The notes: generated from the sequence alone by a model not told the origin. A stretch of 64,000 nucleotides of DNA from Cypionkella sp. (GCF_030652235.1 NZ_JAUSBA010000026.1:1-64000), one strand, 5' to 3'; positions 38,232 to 47,581 are shown, numbered from the stretch's first letter. Made by a program: numbers and translations.

Positions 38232-39587
38232 ATGACAGAACCCGTCGCGGTCCCTTTTTGGTTGTTGTTGCTGATTCTTGCTTTTGCGGCGATCACTTTT
38301 GCCTCGCATTTCCTGTTCCCCTCGGTGCGCTGGTTTTTCCGCAAACGCGCCGAGAAGGCGCTGTCGCGGCTGAACCGCCGCTTGGATCGCCCGATTGAGT
38401 TTTTCAAACTGGCGCGGCGTCAGGACATGATCGTGCGATTGTCCTATGATCCGCGTGTGTTAGAGGCGGTGGCCGATCATGCCGCCGAAACCGGGGTGCC
38501 GGGGTCGGTGGCGTTTGAAGAAGCCCGCCGCTATGCGAGGGAAATCGTGCCGGGATTTTCGGCGACGTTATATTTCGGCGTCGCTACCCGCTTGGCGCGC
38601 CGCTTGTCGCGTCTGGCCTACCGGGTGCGGATTGGCCGCGTTGACGCGGCTTTGGCGCATATCGACCCGAAAGCTACAGTGATTTTCGTGATGAATCATC
38701 GCTCTAACATGGATTATGTGCTGATCACCTGGCTGGTGGCGAACCGCTCGGCGATTTCCTATGCGGTGGGGGAATGGGCGCGGATTTGGCCGCTCAGTGC
38801 GCTGATCCGCTCGATGGGGGCGTATTTCATAAGGCGCGGCAGCCGCAACATTCTCTACCGCCGGGTGCTGGCGCGCTATGTGCAGATGGCGACCGCCGCT
38901 GGCACGACGCAGGCGATTTTCCCCGAGGGCGGGCTGAGTTTGGATGGTCGGGTGGGGGCCGCGAAGATGGGGCTGCTCAGCTATATCGTCTCCGCCTACG
39001 AGCCCGGCGGGCGTGATGTGGTGTTCGTGCCGGTGGGGCTGGCCTATGACCGGGTGCTAGAGGATCGGATTTTGACCGGAGCGGCCGAGGCGGGCACGCG
39101 CAGGTTTCGCGGCAAACCTATGGCGATCATCGGATTTCTGTTGCGCAACCTCTGGCGCAAATTCCGTGGCCGCTTCAAGGGGTTCGGCACCACAGCGGCT
39201 GGCTTTGGCCCGCCGGTGTCTCTGCGCGCCTTTCTGGCCGAGGCTCCGCATCGACCGACCGAGGAGTTGGGGGCTTACCTGATGGCTGAAATCACCAAAG
39301 TGGTGCCGGTGCTGCCGGTGCCTTTGGTCGCAGCGGCATTGTTGGAAAAACCCGCGGACAGGGCGGCACTCAGCGCCGCAATGACCGCGTTGCAGGCGCG
39401 GCTTTCGGCGCGGGGGGCTGTGCAAAAGCTGCCGCCGCAGGGGCTGGAGGCCACGTTGCAAGAGGGCCTGACGCCGCTGATCAACCGCGGCCTCATCGAC
39501 GCGAATCTGCAAATCACCCAAGGTTCCGCCGCGCTGATCGGGTTTTATGCCGCCCCCGTGGTGCAAAGGTTGGAAGCCGAGGTGTAG
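38232..39587 (+). CDS. 1-acyl-glycerol-3-phosphate acyltransferase-like membrane protein
   Basis: 451 residues. One N-terminal hydrophobic helix (VPFWLLLLILAFAAITFASH) is followed by a PlsC/PlsB-type acyltransferase domain with motif I NHRSNMDYVLI (His-x4-Asp), motif II IRSMGAYFIRRGSR and motif III IFPEGGLSLDG. It would esterify glycerol-3-phosphate or lysophosphatidate at the membrane. Start at MTEPVAVP; the longer frame overlaps the ecm promoter. It is not obviously linked to ccr except by direction. Confidence 0.85.
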   Translation: MTEPVAVPFWLLLLILAFAAITFASHFLFPSVRWFFRKRAEKALSRLNRRLDRPIEFFKLARRQDMIVRLSYDPRVLEAVADHAAETGVPGSVAFEEARRYAREIVPGFSATLYFGVATRLARRLSRLAYRVRIGRVDAALAHIDPKATVIFVMNHRSNMDYVLITWLVANRSAISYAVGEWARIWPLSALIRSMGAYFIRRGSRNILYRRVLARYVQMATAAGTTQAIFPEGGLSLDGRVGAAKMGLLSYIVSAYEPGGRDVVFVPVGLAYDRVLEDRILTGAAEAGTRRFRGKPMAIIGFLLRNLWRKFRGRFKGFGTTAAGFGPPVSLRAFLAEAPHRPTEELGAYLMAEITKVVPVLPVPLVAAALLEKPADRAALSAAMTALQARLSARGAVQKLPPQGLEATLQEGLTPLINRGLIDANLQITQGSAALIGFYAAPVVQRLEAEV

Positions 39588-39616
39588 AATTGCCGCAACG
39601 CGGCAGACATAAAATT

Positions 39617-39650
39617 ACAAAATTTGCATCAAGACTATTGCAAAGTTGCG
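39617..39650. promoter_or_regulatory. TTGCAAA-type motifs upstream of ccr
   Basis: ATTTGCATC and ATTGCAAAGTTGCG lie at 39622-39630 and 39637-39650, about 70-95 nt before the ccr start. They resemble the TTTGCAAA half-sites bound by RamB/PccR (ScfR) regulators that control ethylmalonyl-CoA and propionyl-CoA genes. Assignment is by resemblance only. Confidence 0.4.
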
Positions 39651-39716
39651 CAGTGGCCCGCTATCACTACCGCAACCCGCCCCGATTCTGCGGCGCGGCA
39701 TTAGTTGGAGGCAAGC

Positions 39717-41009
39717 ATGGCGTTGGATATCAGCTCGGCAATCACCCCCTATGAGGCTCCGGTGAAGGACCTTTATGAGATTGGCGAAATGCCCCCCTTG
39801 GGCCATGTTCCGGCGAAAATGTATGCGTGGTCGATCCGCCAAGCCCGGCACGGCGAACCCGATACCGCGATGCAGGTAGAGGTGGTCGACACTTGGAAGC
39901 TCGACAGCCAAGACGTGCTGGTCATGGTGATGGCGGCGGGCGTCAATTACAACGGCGTCTGGGCGGCTTTGGGCGTGCCGATCAGCCCGTTTGATGGCCA
40001 TAAGCAGCCGTTCCATATCGCAGGCAGCGATGCTTCTGGCATCGTCTGGGCGGTGGGCGACAAGGTGAAGCGCTGGAAGGTCGGTGACGAGGTCGTGGTG
40101 CATTGCAACCAAGACGACGGCGACGATGAAGAATGCAACGGCGGCGATCCGATGTTTTCGCCCAGCCAGCGGATTTGGGGCTATGAGACGCCGGACGGCT
40201 CTTTCGCACAGTTCACCCGGGTGCAGGCACAGCAGTTGATGCCACGCCCGAAGCATCTGACGTGGGAGGAATCTGCCTGCTATACCCTGACCCTAGCCAC
40301 CGCCTACCGGATGCTGTTCGGGCACGAGCCGCATGATCTGAAACCGGGGCAGAATGTGCTGGTTTGGGGTGCGTCGGGCGGGCTTGGCTCTTACGCGATC
40401 CAGCTGATCAACACCGCAGGCGCGAATGCGATTGGTGTGATCTCGGAAGAAGACAAGCGCCCGTTTGTCATGGGGTTGGGCGCGAAAGGCGTGATCAACC
40501 GCAAGGATTTCAAATGCTGGGGCCAATTGCCCACGGTGAATACGCCCGAATATAACGACTGGCTGAAGGAAGCCCGGCGTTTTGGCAAAGCAATCTGGGA
40601 CATCACCGGCAAGGGCGTCAGCGTCGATATGGTGTTTGAACATCCGGGTGAGGCGACGTTTCCGGTCAGTTCACTGGTGTGCAAAAAGGGCGGCATGGTG
40701 GTGATCTGCGCCGGAACCTCGGGTTTCAACTGCACCTTTGACGTCCGCTACATGTGGATGCATCAAAAGCGCCTGCAAGGCAGCCATTTTGCGCATTTGA
40801 AACAAGCGGCAGCGGCGAACAAGCTGATGATCGAACGCCGCCTTGATCCCTGCATGTCGGAAGTTTTCCCTTGGGCAGAAATCCCTGCGGCGCACATGCT
40901 GATGCGCAGCAACAAGCACAAACCGGGCAATATGGCGGTGCTGGTGCAAGCCACGCGCACCGGCTTGCGCACCTTTGAAGACACGCTTGACGCCAGCCTG
41001 AACCGCTGA
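39717..41009 (+). CDS. ccr: Crotonyl-CoA carboxylase/reductase
   Basis: 430 residues. It makes ethylmalonyl-CoA from crotonyl-CoA, CO2 and NADPH, the key step of the pathway. Signature blocks include PAKMYAWSIRQARHGEPDTA, MVMAAGVNYNGVWAALG, GYETPDGSFAQFTRVQA and NADPH-binding VLVWGASGGLGSYAIQL, with MWMHQKRLQGSHFAHL near the end. The Asn/Phe/Glu/His positions expected for CO2 placement can be located in these blocks. Start at MALDISSAIT after GGAG. A stem-loop follows the gene. Confidence 0.96.
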   Translation: MALDISSAITPYEAPVKDLYEIGEMPPLGHVPAKMYAWSIRQARHGEPDTAMQVEVVDTWKLDSQDVLVMVMAAGVNYNGVWAALGVPISPFDGHKQPFHIAGSDASGIVWAVGDKVKRWKVGDEVVVHCNQDDGDDEECNGGDPMFSPSQRIWGYETPDGSFAQFTRVQAQQLMPRPKHLTWEESACYTLTLATAYRMLFGHEPHDLKPGQNVLVWGASGGLGSYAIQLINTAGANAIGVISEEDKRPFVMGLGAKGVINRKDFKCWGQLPTVNTPEYNDWLKEARRFGKAIWDITGKGVSVDMVFEHPGEATFPVSSLVCKKGGMVVICAGTSGFNCTFDVRYMWMHQKRLQGSHFAHLKQAAAANKLMIERRLDPCMSEVFPWAEIPAAHMLMRSNKHKPGNMAVLVQATRTGLRTFEDTLDASLNR

Positions 41010-41056
41010 TTTAGCAGCATTCTTCGGTTAAAGCTGGCGTGTAGCCACTACATATG

Positions 41057-41089
41057 GTGGAAAATGGCAAACAACTTGCCATTTTCCAC
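41057..41089 (+). terminator. Long perfect hairpin after ccr
   Basis: A 14-bp perfect stem (GTGGAAAATGGCAA / TTGCCATTTTCCAC) with loop ACAAC, about 50 nt past the ccr stop. No T run follows, so it may stabilise the 3' end. The 352-nt gap to the helicase also holds the palindrome TTCCCCGCGGGGAA (41096-41109), a GCCAAT/ATTGGC pair (41156-41174) and the next repeat; no further gene is visible. Confidence 0.5.
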
Positions 41090-41176
41090 AAGTCATTCCC
41101 CGCGGGGAAAACCGCATCGCCAGAATTCTCCCCGCCGCGTTAAGAGATGATGCCAATAGCCATTTCACATTGGCAT

Positions 41177-41212
41177 AAATACTCCGGGGGCGGCGCAAGC
41201 GGGGGGCTGGCC
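41177..41212 (-). repeat. Dispersed GGAGTATTT repeat with G/C hairpin
   Basis: On the minus strand: GGGGGG-CCAG-CCCCCC hairpin, then CGCTTGCGCCGCCCCCGG and AGTATTTATG. It is a member of the family seen at 16231, 31406, 43661 and 59421. Confidence 0.55.
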
Positions 41213-41361
41213 CCCCTCCCGAACATGCAACCGATGCGACGCCTCAGACTGTGTCCTGGCAGCGCCGTTTCAAGGGGCTCGATGCCCCGCAAAACGGCAC
41301 TTGGTGTCAGGTTTGGGCTTCAGGTCTGGCCCTTGGTCCCAACCTTGGATATGGTCGCCAA

Positions 41362-42900
41362 ATGACCGAACTCGCCCCCGTAAAGCTGACATTTTCTGAT
41401 GATCAGGCCGAAGCCTATGACCGTGTTGCGGCGGAATTGTTCAGCATGGGCGTTGATCTGGACAAGGGCGGGTTAGAGCCTCGGCCAGAGGACAAATCAT
41501 CGGTGCTGGCGGTTGTGGGCAAAGCGGGTTCGGGCAAGACCATGCTGCTTGCCAGCCTATATAAAGCCTTGGTCGCGGCGGGTGTTGATCTGGTTTCCGG
41601 CGATTACGAGCCGAAAAAGCGTAAAGAACGCCGCACTCTGGCGATTTTGGCGCCAACCAACAAGGCCGCATCTGTGCTGCGGATGCGCGGCGTGCCCGCA
41701 ACCACGATTCACCGGATTCTCTACACGCCGGTCTATGATCCACAGTATGAGAAGATCGCTGAATGGCTGACCGGGCAAGGCCAGCGCCCTGTTGTCGAAG
41801 GGCTCACTGAACTGGCGCTCGACCGCGCGCATGCGTTCTACCAGAATGTTGCCTCGATTCCCGGGGCGCTGGCGGCGGCAGGTTTGCGGGGATCAGATTT
41901 CATCAAGGGCTGGAAACGGCGCGAAGAACCGCTTGATATTGGCTTTGTCGATGAATCCTCGATGCTGGACGAACGCGCGCTGAGCGATCTGCGCGAGATT
42001 TTCTCGACTTTGGTGCTGTTCGGCGATCCGGCGCAGTTGGCCCCGGTCGGGCTGTCGGGTGAGATGGTGTTTGACCGACTGGGCGATGGCCGCAAGTTGG
42101 TGCTTAGCCGCATCCACCGTCAGGCGCAGGACAATCCGATCTTGGATCTGGCGCATGCTTTGGGCGATCCAAATCTGGGGTTCGATGAGTTTGAGCGCAT
42201 GGTGGAGGCGGCTTCGAAAAAGGATGAGCGGGTGGTCTGGGCCGAGCGGGTCGATGCCGATCTGATGGCGCGCAGTCCGGTTCTGGTCTGGCGCAATGCG
42301 ACGCGGATCCGGCTGATCACGGCGTTTCGGGCCGCACATGGCGCGCCGGATGATCAGTTGCTGCCGGGCGAGCCGCTGATTTGTGATGGTATCGAATTGC
42401 CGTTGAAGCACCGCAAGAAACGGATTGACCTAGAGGCACGCGGGCTGATCAAGGGCGCGCAGGTGATCTTTCTGGGGCCGGGCAATCGTCCGGGGTTTGC
42501 GAAGATTCATGTGGTGGGGGCGGAAGATCCGCAGGTCTCGGCCGCCTCGATCATCAAGATAGAGCGGCCGGATGAGGATGAGCCGTTTATTGCCTCGGCG
42601 GCCACGATGGGGGCGGCGTTTCTGCATGGCGCGGCGGTGACGATCCATAAGGCGCAGGGCTCGCAATGGGAAACCGTGCAGGTGTTCGCGCCGGATCTCT
42701 ATGCGGCGGCGGCGGCGGGGCGATCTGAGGCGGGGGTGGCGCTGTGGAAACGGCTGGCTTATGTCGCGATCACGCGGGCGCAGCATCGCTTGATGTGGGT
42801 GGTGCGGCCTAGGCTTGCACGGCCATTGCAGGGGTTGACTGTCGGGGATTTGCGGCCGGCTTCGGTGCCGCTGACATTGAGCGCGCAGGGCGATGACTAG
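41362..42900 (+). CDS. RecD-like ATP-dependent DNA helicase
   Basis: 512 residues, superfamily 1. Walker A VVGKAGSGKTMLLASLYK (about residue 51), Walker B/DExx IGFVDESSMLDERAL, GDPAQLAPVG, and the C-terminal motifs AAVTIHKAQGSQWETVQVF and RLAYVAITRAQHRLMW give a full helicase core. It is shorter than RecD2 and lacks RecBC neighbours, so it is a stand-alone 5'-3' type helicase of unknown duty. Start at MTELAPVKLTF. The preceding reading frame is out of the protein. Confidence 0.9.
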   Translation: MTELAPVKLTFSDDQAEAYDRVAAELFSMGVDLDKGGLEPRPEDKSSVLAVVGKAGSGKTMLLASLYKALVAAGVDLVSGDYEPKKRKERRTLAILAPTNKAASVLRMRGVPATTIHRILYTPVYDPQYEKIAEWLTGQGQRPVVEGLTELALDRAHAFYQNVASIPGALAAAGLRGSDFIKGWKRREEPLDIGFVDESSMLDERALSDLREIFSTLVLFGDPAQLAPVGLSGEMVFDRLGDGRKLVLSRIHRQAQDNPILDLAHALGDPNLGFDEFERMVEAASKKDERVVWAERVDADLMARSPVLVWRNATRIRLITAFRAAHGAPDDQLLPGEPLICDGIELPLKHRKKRIDLEARGLIKGAQVIFLGPGNRPGFAKIHVVGAEDPQVSAASIIKIERPDEDEPFIASAATMGAAFLHGAAVTIHKAQGSQWETVQVFAPDLYAAAAAGRSEAGVALWKRLAYVAITRAQHRLMWVVRPRLARPLQGLTVGDLRPASVPLTLSAQGDD

Positions 42901-42946
42901 ACTCTGGCGGCGCTTGGGCTAGGGTGGGAAAAACTTGTGAGGCATC

Positions 42947-43183
42947 ATGATCTGCGTGTTCGTTCAATTTCGCTGCACCCCCGGCAAGACCTATGAGGTT
43001 GCCACTGCGATTTATGATCGCGAAGTGGTTTCGGAATTGTATTCGACCTCGGGCGAATATGATCTGATCGCGAAGATTTACATCCCCGAGGATGCCGATG
43101 TGGGGCATTATTTGTCGGAAAAGCTGTTTGATATTCCGGGGATCGTGCGGACTTTGACGACGATGACATTCAAGGCGTTCTAG
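42947..43183 (+). CDS. Stand-alone Lrp/AsnC ligand-binding (RAM) domain protein
   Basis: 78 residues. MICVFVQFRCTPGKTYEVAT, SGEYDLIAKIYIPED and VGHYLSEKLFDIPGIVRTL match the C-terminal ligand domain of Lrp, with no DNA-binding half. Such RAM-only proteins form dimers/octamers and bind amino acids; their targets are mostly unknown. It lies 46 nt after the helicase and may be cotranscribed. Confidence 0.88.
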   Translation: MICVFVQFRCTPGKTYEVATAIYDREVVSELYSTSGEYDLIAKIYIPEDADVGHYLSEKLFDIPGIVRTLTTMTFKAF

Positions 43184-43265
43184 GTTTTTTTGAGTGTGTC
43201 CACGCGTGGACATGGCTGCCGTCTTATATGAATAAAAGGCTTAGTATGGCCTTGGTCATCTGGCG

Positions 43266-43652
43266 TTAGCCTTCAAACATCACTGAGAGTTTGTTGCCGC
43301 TGGGGTCGCGCAGGTAGGCTGCATACCATGTTGGGCTGTAAATCGCGCGGATGCCGGGGGCGCCTTCGTCTTTTGCGCCTACGGCTATGGCTGTGGCGTG
43401 AAAGGCATCGACTTCGGCGCGGCTGCGGGCGGGCAGGCAGAGCATTTGGCCATTGCCGGGGGTGGCGGGTTCCTCATCGAACGGCGGGCAGACCCAGAAT
43501 TTGAAGCCCATACCGCTCCCGCTTTCTGAGTAACATTTCCATCCGCCCGGAAAGTCGTCATGCGCTGACCAGCCGATGGTTTTCAGCACGGCATCGTAGA
43601 AGGCGTGGGATTGCGCGGGGTCATTTGCGCCAAGCGTGATGTAGGCGGACAT
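43266..43652 (-). CDS. Glyoxalase/bleomycin-resistance (VOC) family protein
   Basis: 128 residues. One beta-alpha-beta repeat pair: MSAYITLGANDPAQSHAFYD at the start, and the C-terminal RDPSGNKLSVMFEG with metal-type Glu. VOC members bind metal and act on varied small molecules; substrate unknown. Start at MSAYITL; the longer frame is a shadow of trpF. A dispersed repeat sits directly upstream. Confidence 0.85.
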   Translation of the reverse strand: MSAYITLGANDPAQSHAFYDAVLKTIGWSAHDDFPGGWKCYSESGSGMGFKFWVCPPFDEEPATPGNGQMLCLPARSRAEVDAFHATAIAVGAKDEGAPGIRAIYSPTWYAAYLRDPSGNKLSVMFEG

Positions 43653-43660
43653 GGGGGGTG

Positions 43661-43690
43661 CCTCCGGCGGGAGTATTTTGAAAAGAGCAA
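43661..43690 (+). repeat. Dispersed repeat with GGGAGTATTTTGAAAAGAG core
   Basis: CCTCCGGCGGGAGTATTTTG followed by AAAAGAGCAA. A 22-nt block from 43669 is identical to one at 59428. It lies between the VOC gene and trpF. Confidence 0.65.
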
Positions 43691-43723
43691 ATGCTTTAAG
43701 TGTGCGCGCTTGGCGGGTGGCTG

Positions 43724-44386
43724 TCAGCGCAGGATGGGTGGGCCGTCTTGGGTGGCCGCTTGGACGAAGGCGGTGATTTTGCTGGGGTCTTTGACGCCGT
43801 GACTGGATTCGACGCCAGAGGAGACATCGACTTGGCGGGCGTTGGTCAGGCGGATGGCTTCGGCCACGTTGTCGGGGGTCAGGCCGCCTGCCAGCATCCA
43901 CGGTTTGAGCCAACGGCGTTGGGCTACCAGCCTCCAATCAAACGACAGGCCATTGCCGCCGGGAAGGGCGGAGTTTTGGGGGGGCTTGGCATCGACCAGA
44001 ATTTGATCGGCGGCGAGAGAGTATTCCAGCAGGGCGCTCAGATCGCCTTCATCGGCGACGCCGATGGCTTTCATCACCGGCAGACCGTAGCGCGCGCGGA
44101 TTTCGGCAACGCGTTCTGGGGTTTCGTGGCCGTGGAGTTGCAGCATATCCAAGGGCATCGCTTCGGTTATGGCATCGAGCAGGGCATCGTCAGCATCTAC
44201 GACAAGGGCAACTTTCGCCAGACCCACGGGGGCGGCGAGGGTGAGGGTGCGGGCTTGCGGGATGGTCAGATGGCGCGGGCTTTTGGGGAAGAACACGAAC
44301 CCCGCGTAGGCGGCTTTGGTCGCGGCAACGGCGGCCAAATCTTCCAAGCTGCGCAACCCGCAGATTTTGACACGAATCTCGGGCAT
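43724..44386 (-). CDS. trpF: Phosphoribosylanthranilate isomerase
   Basis: 220 residues. Third step of tryptophan synthesis. Conserved catalytic [11 protein letters not shown] (Cys), [34 protein letters not shown] (Asp), [14 protein letters not shown] and [15 protein letters not shown]. It follows the lapA-like gene directly (stop and start adjacent), in the alphaproteobacterial order rpsA-ihfB-lapA-trpF. trpB is not present downstream. Confidence 0.96.
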   Translation of the reverse strand: MPEIRVKICGLRSLEDLAAVAATKAAYAGFVFFPKSPRHLTIPQARTLTLAAPVGLAKVALVVDADDALLDAITEAMPLDMLQLHGHETPERVAEIRARYGLPVMKAIGVADEGDLSALLEYSLAADQILVDAKPPQNSALPGGNGLSFDWRLVAQRRWLKPWMLAGGLTPDNVAEAIRLTNARQVDVSSGVESSHGVKDPSKITAFVQAATQDGPPILR

Positions 44387-44749
44387 TCACTTGGCCTTAG
44401 GGCGGTCGAGCAAAGCGAGGATATCGTCTTGTTGCGGCACCGACGTGGCATCGCGCATGGTGGCGAGTTCACGCTCAAGTCTGCTGACTTCGCGGGTTTT
44501 GGTCGAGGCGGTGCTGCGATGCTTGTGCTCGCGCGCCCATTCCCACAGGAAACCCACCAGCACGCCCGCAACGATGCCCGCGAACAGCAGCACGAATACG
44601 GGGAGTTCAAGCTGCCATGTCACGCCCAAGAACGCCGCCAGATCATCCGGCATTGCCTTGACCAGCACAGGGGTTCGGTTGGCCAGAGCCACGATCAGCA
44701 GGGCCAAACCAACGGCCGCCAAAGTCAGATAGCGCAGGTAACGAAACAT
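44387..44749 (-). CDS. LapA-domain membrane protein
   Basis: 120 residues. Two transmembrane helices (LTLAAVGLALLIVALA and ELPVFVLLFAGIVAGVLVGF) and a charged C-terminal tail (SRLERELATMRDA) match the LapA/DUF1049 family linked to lipopolysaccharide assembly factors and membrane scaffolds. Start at MFRYLRYL after AAGGCGG. It ends where trpF begins. Function is not proven in this group. Confidence 0.85.
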   Translation of the reverse strand: MFRYLRYLTLAAVGLALLIVALANRTPVLVKAMPDDLAAFLGVTWQLELPVFVLLFAGIVAGVLVGFLWEWAREHKHRSTASTKTREVSRLERELATMRDATSVPQQDDILALLDRPKAK

Positions 44750-44812
44750 CGAACCGCCTTTTTGCAGGTGCTGACCCACTATCGGGGCGATATCGCTGAT
44801 GCGCAATGCGAC

Positions 44813-45094
44813 TTATTTGGCGTTGAGCCGATCGCGCAGCAGTTTGCCAGTTTTGAAGAACGGCACCTTCTTATCCTCGACGCTGACCGCTTCGCCGGTG
44901 CGCGGGTTGCGACCGACACGGGCATCGCGGGCTTTCACCGAGAACGCGCCGAAGCCGCGCAATTCGACCCGGTCGCCTTTGGCGAGGGCTTCGATGATTT
45001 CTTCAAACACCGTGTTGACGATGCGTTCAACATGGCGCTGCGTCAGATGCGGATTCTCATCCGCGATTTTTTGGATCAGTTCAGACCGGATCAT
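44813..45094 (-). CDS. ihfB: Integration host factor beta subunit
   Basis: 93 residues. [40 protein letters not shown] and [20 protein letters not shown] are diagnostic for IHF-beta, a DNA-bending nucleoid protein. Start at MIRSEL; an upstream in-frame ATG adds 42 residues with no homology. The gene follows rpsA after a terminator and precedes lapA. Confidence 0.96.
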   Translation of the reverse strand: MIRSELIQKIADENPHLTQRHVERIVNTVFEEIIEALAKGDRVELRGFGAFSVKARDARVGRNPRTGEAVSVEDKKVPFFKTGKLLRDRLNAK

Positions 45095-45223
45095 CCGCGA
45101 TATCCCCCTAGTGGTGCCGCGCCCCAGTTTTGGGATTCTCGGCCGTGCTATCCTGTTACGCATTGGACTATAGGCATAATTTCCAAAGGCACAAACAAAA
45201 TTCCAAGCTAAAGCTGCCAAAGC

Positions 45224-45253
45224 AAAGGGCCCCGTGTTGCCACGGGACCCCTT
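45224..45253 (-). terminator. Terminator after rpsA
   Basis: On the minus strand a stem of about 13 pairs (AAAGGGGTCCCGTG / CACGGGGCCCTTT with G-U pairs) and a GCAA loop, 22 nt after the rpsA stop. It is followed by a modest T-rich stretch. Confidence 0.7.
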
Positions 45254-45275
45254 TTGTCTTCCGCTAACGGAAAGA

Positions 45276-46991
45276 TCAGTTTTTGTCGCCCTTCAGAGCT
45301 GCACCGAGGATGTCGCCCAAGCTGGCGCCCGAATCGGACGAACCATATTGCTCGACAGCTTCTTTCTCTTCAGCGATCTCACGCGCCTTGATCGACAGAC
45401 CCATACGGCGGGTTTTCGGATCAATGTTGGTGACGCGCACGTCGATCTTGTCGCCAACGCTGAAACGCTCGGGGCGTTGATCGCTGCGTTCCCGCGACAG
45501 GTCTGACCGGCGAATGAAGGATTTCGCGCCGTTGTATTCAACCTCAACGCCGCCTTCTTCGATCGCGGTCACGACGACGGTGATGATACCGCCACGTTTC
45601 ACGCCATCAACCGCATCGGTGAAGGTGTCTTCGCCCAAGGCTTTGATCGAGAGCGAAATACGCTCTTTTTCGACGTCAACTTCGGTGACCGAAGCGGTGA
45701 CGGTGTCGCCCTTGCGGTAGTTCGCAATCGCGTCTTCGCCGCGCTGATCCCATGACAGGTCAGAGAGGTGAACCATGCCGTCGATGTCGTTGTCGAGGCC
45801 AACGAACAGACCGAATTCGGTGATGTTCTTAACTTCGCCTTCGATGTTGGTGCCGATCGGATGGGTTTCGGCAAACACTTCCCACGGGTTGCGCTGGGTC
45901 TGTTTGAGGCCCAGGGACACGCGGCGTTTGGTGCTGTCGATTTCCAGAACCATAACTTCCACTTCCTGGCTCGTCGAAACGATCTTGCCGGGGTGGACGT
46001 TTTTCTTGGTCCAGGACATTTCCGAGACGTGGACGAGGCCTTCAACACCGGCTTCCAGCTCTACGAAGGCGCCATAATCGGTGATGTTGGTGACACGGCC
46101 TTTGTGCACGGTGCCGATGGCGTAAAGTTTTTCAACAGCATCCCACGGATCGGATTGCAGTTGCTTCATGCCAAGGCTGATGCGGTGGGTTTCTTTATTG
46201 ATCTTGATGACTTGCACCTTGATCGTCTCGCCAATCGCCAGAATTTCCGACGGATGGTTGACGCGACGCCACGCCATATCGGTGACGTGCAGCAGGCCGT
46301 CAACGCCGCCCAGATCGACGAACGCGCCATATTCGGTGATGTTTTTCACAACGCCGTCGATGGTTTGGCCTTCGGTCAGGTTGCCGATGACTTCAGCACG
46401 CTGTTCTGCACGCGACTCTTCGAGGATGGCGCGACGCGACACCACGATATTGCCACGACGACGATCCATTTTCAGGATCTGGAACGGCTGCTTCATGCCC
46501 ATCAGCGGGCCAGCATCGCGCACGGGGCGCACATCGACTTGGCTGCCCGGCAGGAAGGCGACAGCGCCGCCCAGATCCACCGTGAAGCCGCCTTTGACAC
46601 GGCCAAAGATCGCGCCATCGACGCGGGTCTCGGTCGCATAGGCTTTTTCCAGACGATCCCAAGCTTCTTCGCGGCGGGCTTTCTCGCGCGAGATTTGGGC
46701 TTCGCCGCGGGCATTTTCCACGCGGTCGAGGTAGACTTCCACGGTGTCGCCGACGTTGATATTCGGCAGTTCACCGGGGTTCGCGAATTCTTTCAGATCG
46801 ATGCGGCCTTCCATCTTGTAGCCGACGTCGATGATGGCCTGGCCCGCTTCGATTGCGATAACCTTGCCTTTGACAACTGTTCCCTCTTCGGGGGTGTCAA
46901 TTTCGAAGCTTTCTTTCAAGAGCGCTTCAAATTCGTCCATAGCTTTGGAGTTCATGTAGTTTGGGTCCTTTTCGTTTATGTCACTGGCCAT
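45276..46991 (-). CDS. rpsA: 30S ribosomal protein S1
   Basis: 571 residues with six S1 RNA-binding domains. Repeats such as [40 protein letters not shown] and [20 protein letters not shown] are plain. It helps start translation of most mRNAs. Start at [13 protein letters not shown]; the next ATG at MNSKAMDEF is an alternative. The C-terminal tail ends [11 protein letters not shown]. ihfB follows beyond the terminator. A 434-codon frame on the opposite strand is a shadow. Confidence 0.96.
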   Translation of the reverse strand: MASDINEKDPNYMNSKAMDEFEALLKESFEIDTPEEGTVVKGKVIAIEAGQAIIDVGYKMEGRIDLKEFANPGELPNINVGDTVEVYLDRVENARGEAQISREKARREEAWDRLEKAYATETRVDGAIFGRVKGGFTVDLGGAVAFLPGSQVDVRPVRDAGPLMGMKQPFQILKMDRRRGNIVVSRRAILEESRAEQRAEVIGNLTEGQTIDGVVKNITEYGAFVDLGGVDGLLHVTDMAWRRVNHPSEILAIGETIKVQVIKINKETHRISLGMKQLQSDPWDAVEKLYAIGTVHKGRVTNITDYGAFVELEAGVEGLVHVSEMSWTKKNVHPGKIVSTSQEVEVMVLEIDSTKRRVSLGLKQTQRNPWEVFAETHPIGTNIEGEVKNITEFGLFVGLDNDIDGMVHLSDLSWDQRGEDAIANYRKGDTVTASVTEVDVEKERISLSIKALGEDTFTDAVDGVKRGGIITVVVTAIEEGGVEVEYNGAKSFIRRSDLSRERSDQRPERFSVGDKIDVRVTNIDPKTRRMGLSIKAREIAEEKEAVEQYGSSDSGASLGDILGAALKGDKN

Positions 46992-47161
46992 GCGGTTGGC
47001 TCCGCCGGTCTTGCCTGCAATAACCACAGGGCCGTGGCTTGTGCCCGACCCTGCAATCGTTGGCGTCTCTAGGGGGAAAAGCGGGATTCTGCAAGCGTTT
47101 TAGGGCTGTAGGCGGGCTTTGCCGCCGATAAATCCACTTGGTTGGTATGCTCTACAGCCTG

Positions 47162-47581
47162 CTACTTCATTGTCGCCAGATAGGCCGCCATATCCTCGGC
47201 TCCACTGGCCATTTTGAAGGCCATTTTGGCGGTGAGGGCGGGGTCGCCGGATTCCTCTTTCACCCATGCGGTCGGATTGGTGATATAGGCGGCAAGTTTG
47301 GCTTCGTCCCAGACATCGCCCTTGGCATTCAGGGCCAGCAAACCGGTGCCGTATTTGAAATCCGGGTAGCTGCCGATCGGGCGACCGATCACTCCAAACA
47401 GATTGGGGCCGGTTTTGCCGCCCACCTGCACCTTGGTGCCGTCCGCCGCGATGATCGCATGGCAGGCTTTGCAGCGGTTGAACAGTTTTTCGCCTTTGCC
47501 TGCGTCACCTTCGGCGAGGGCGGGGGTGGCTGCAAGCAGGCTGAGGGCGAGAAGGGCAAATTTTGTTGTGGCGGCTTTCAT
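47162..47581 (-). CDS. Class I c-type cytochrome (c2/c550-like)
   Basis: 139 residues. Signal peptide MKAATTKFALLALSLLAATP, heme site FNRCKACHAII near residue 37, GKTGPNLFGVIGRPIGSYPD and C-terminal methionine ligand in AKMAFKMASG. The arrangement matches periplasmic cytochrome c2/c550 carriers that shuttle electrons between the bc1 complex and oxidases or reaction centre. Start at MKAATTK, since upstream residues precede the signal peptide. Single gene. Confidence 0.92.
   Translation of the reverse strand: MKAATTKFALLALSLLAATPALAEGDAGKGEKLFNRCKACHAIIAADGTKVQVGGKTGPNLFGVIGRPIGSYPDFKYGTGLLALNAKGDVWDEAKLAAYITNPTAWVKEESGDPALTAKMAFKMASGAEDMAAYLATMK

Noticed and set aside
43700-45211. 503-codon plus-strand frame across trpF, the lapA-like gene and ihfB
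   Set aside because: It spans three real genes and their gaps on the other strand and shows no recognisable domain.
45768-47072. 434-codon plus-strand frame opposite rpsA
   Set aside because: Antisense to repeated S1 domains; it is a shadow without protein features.
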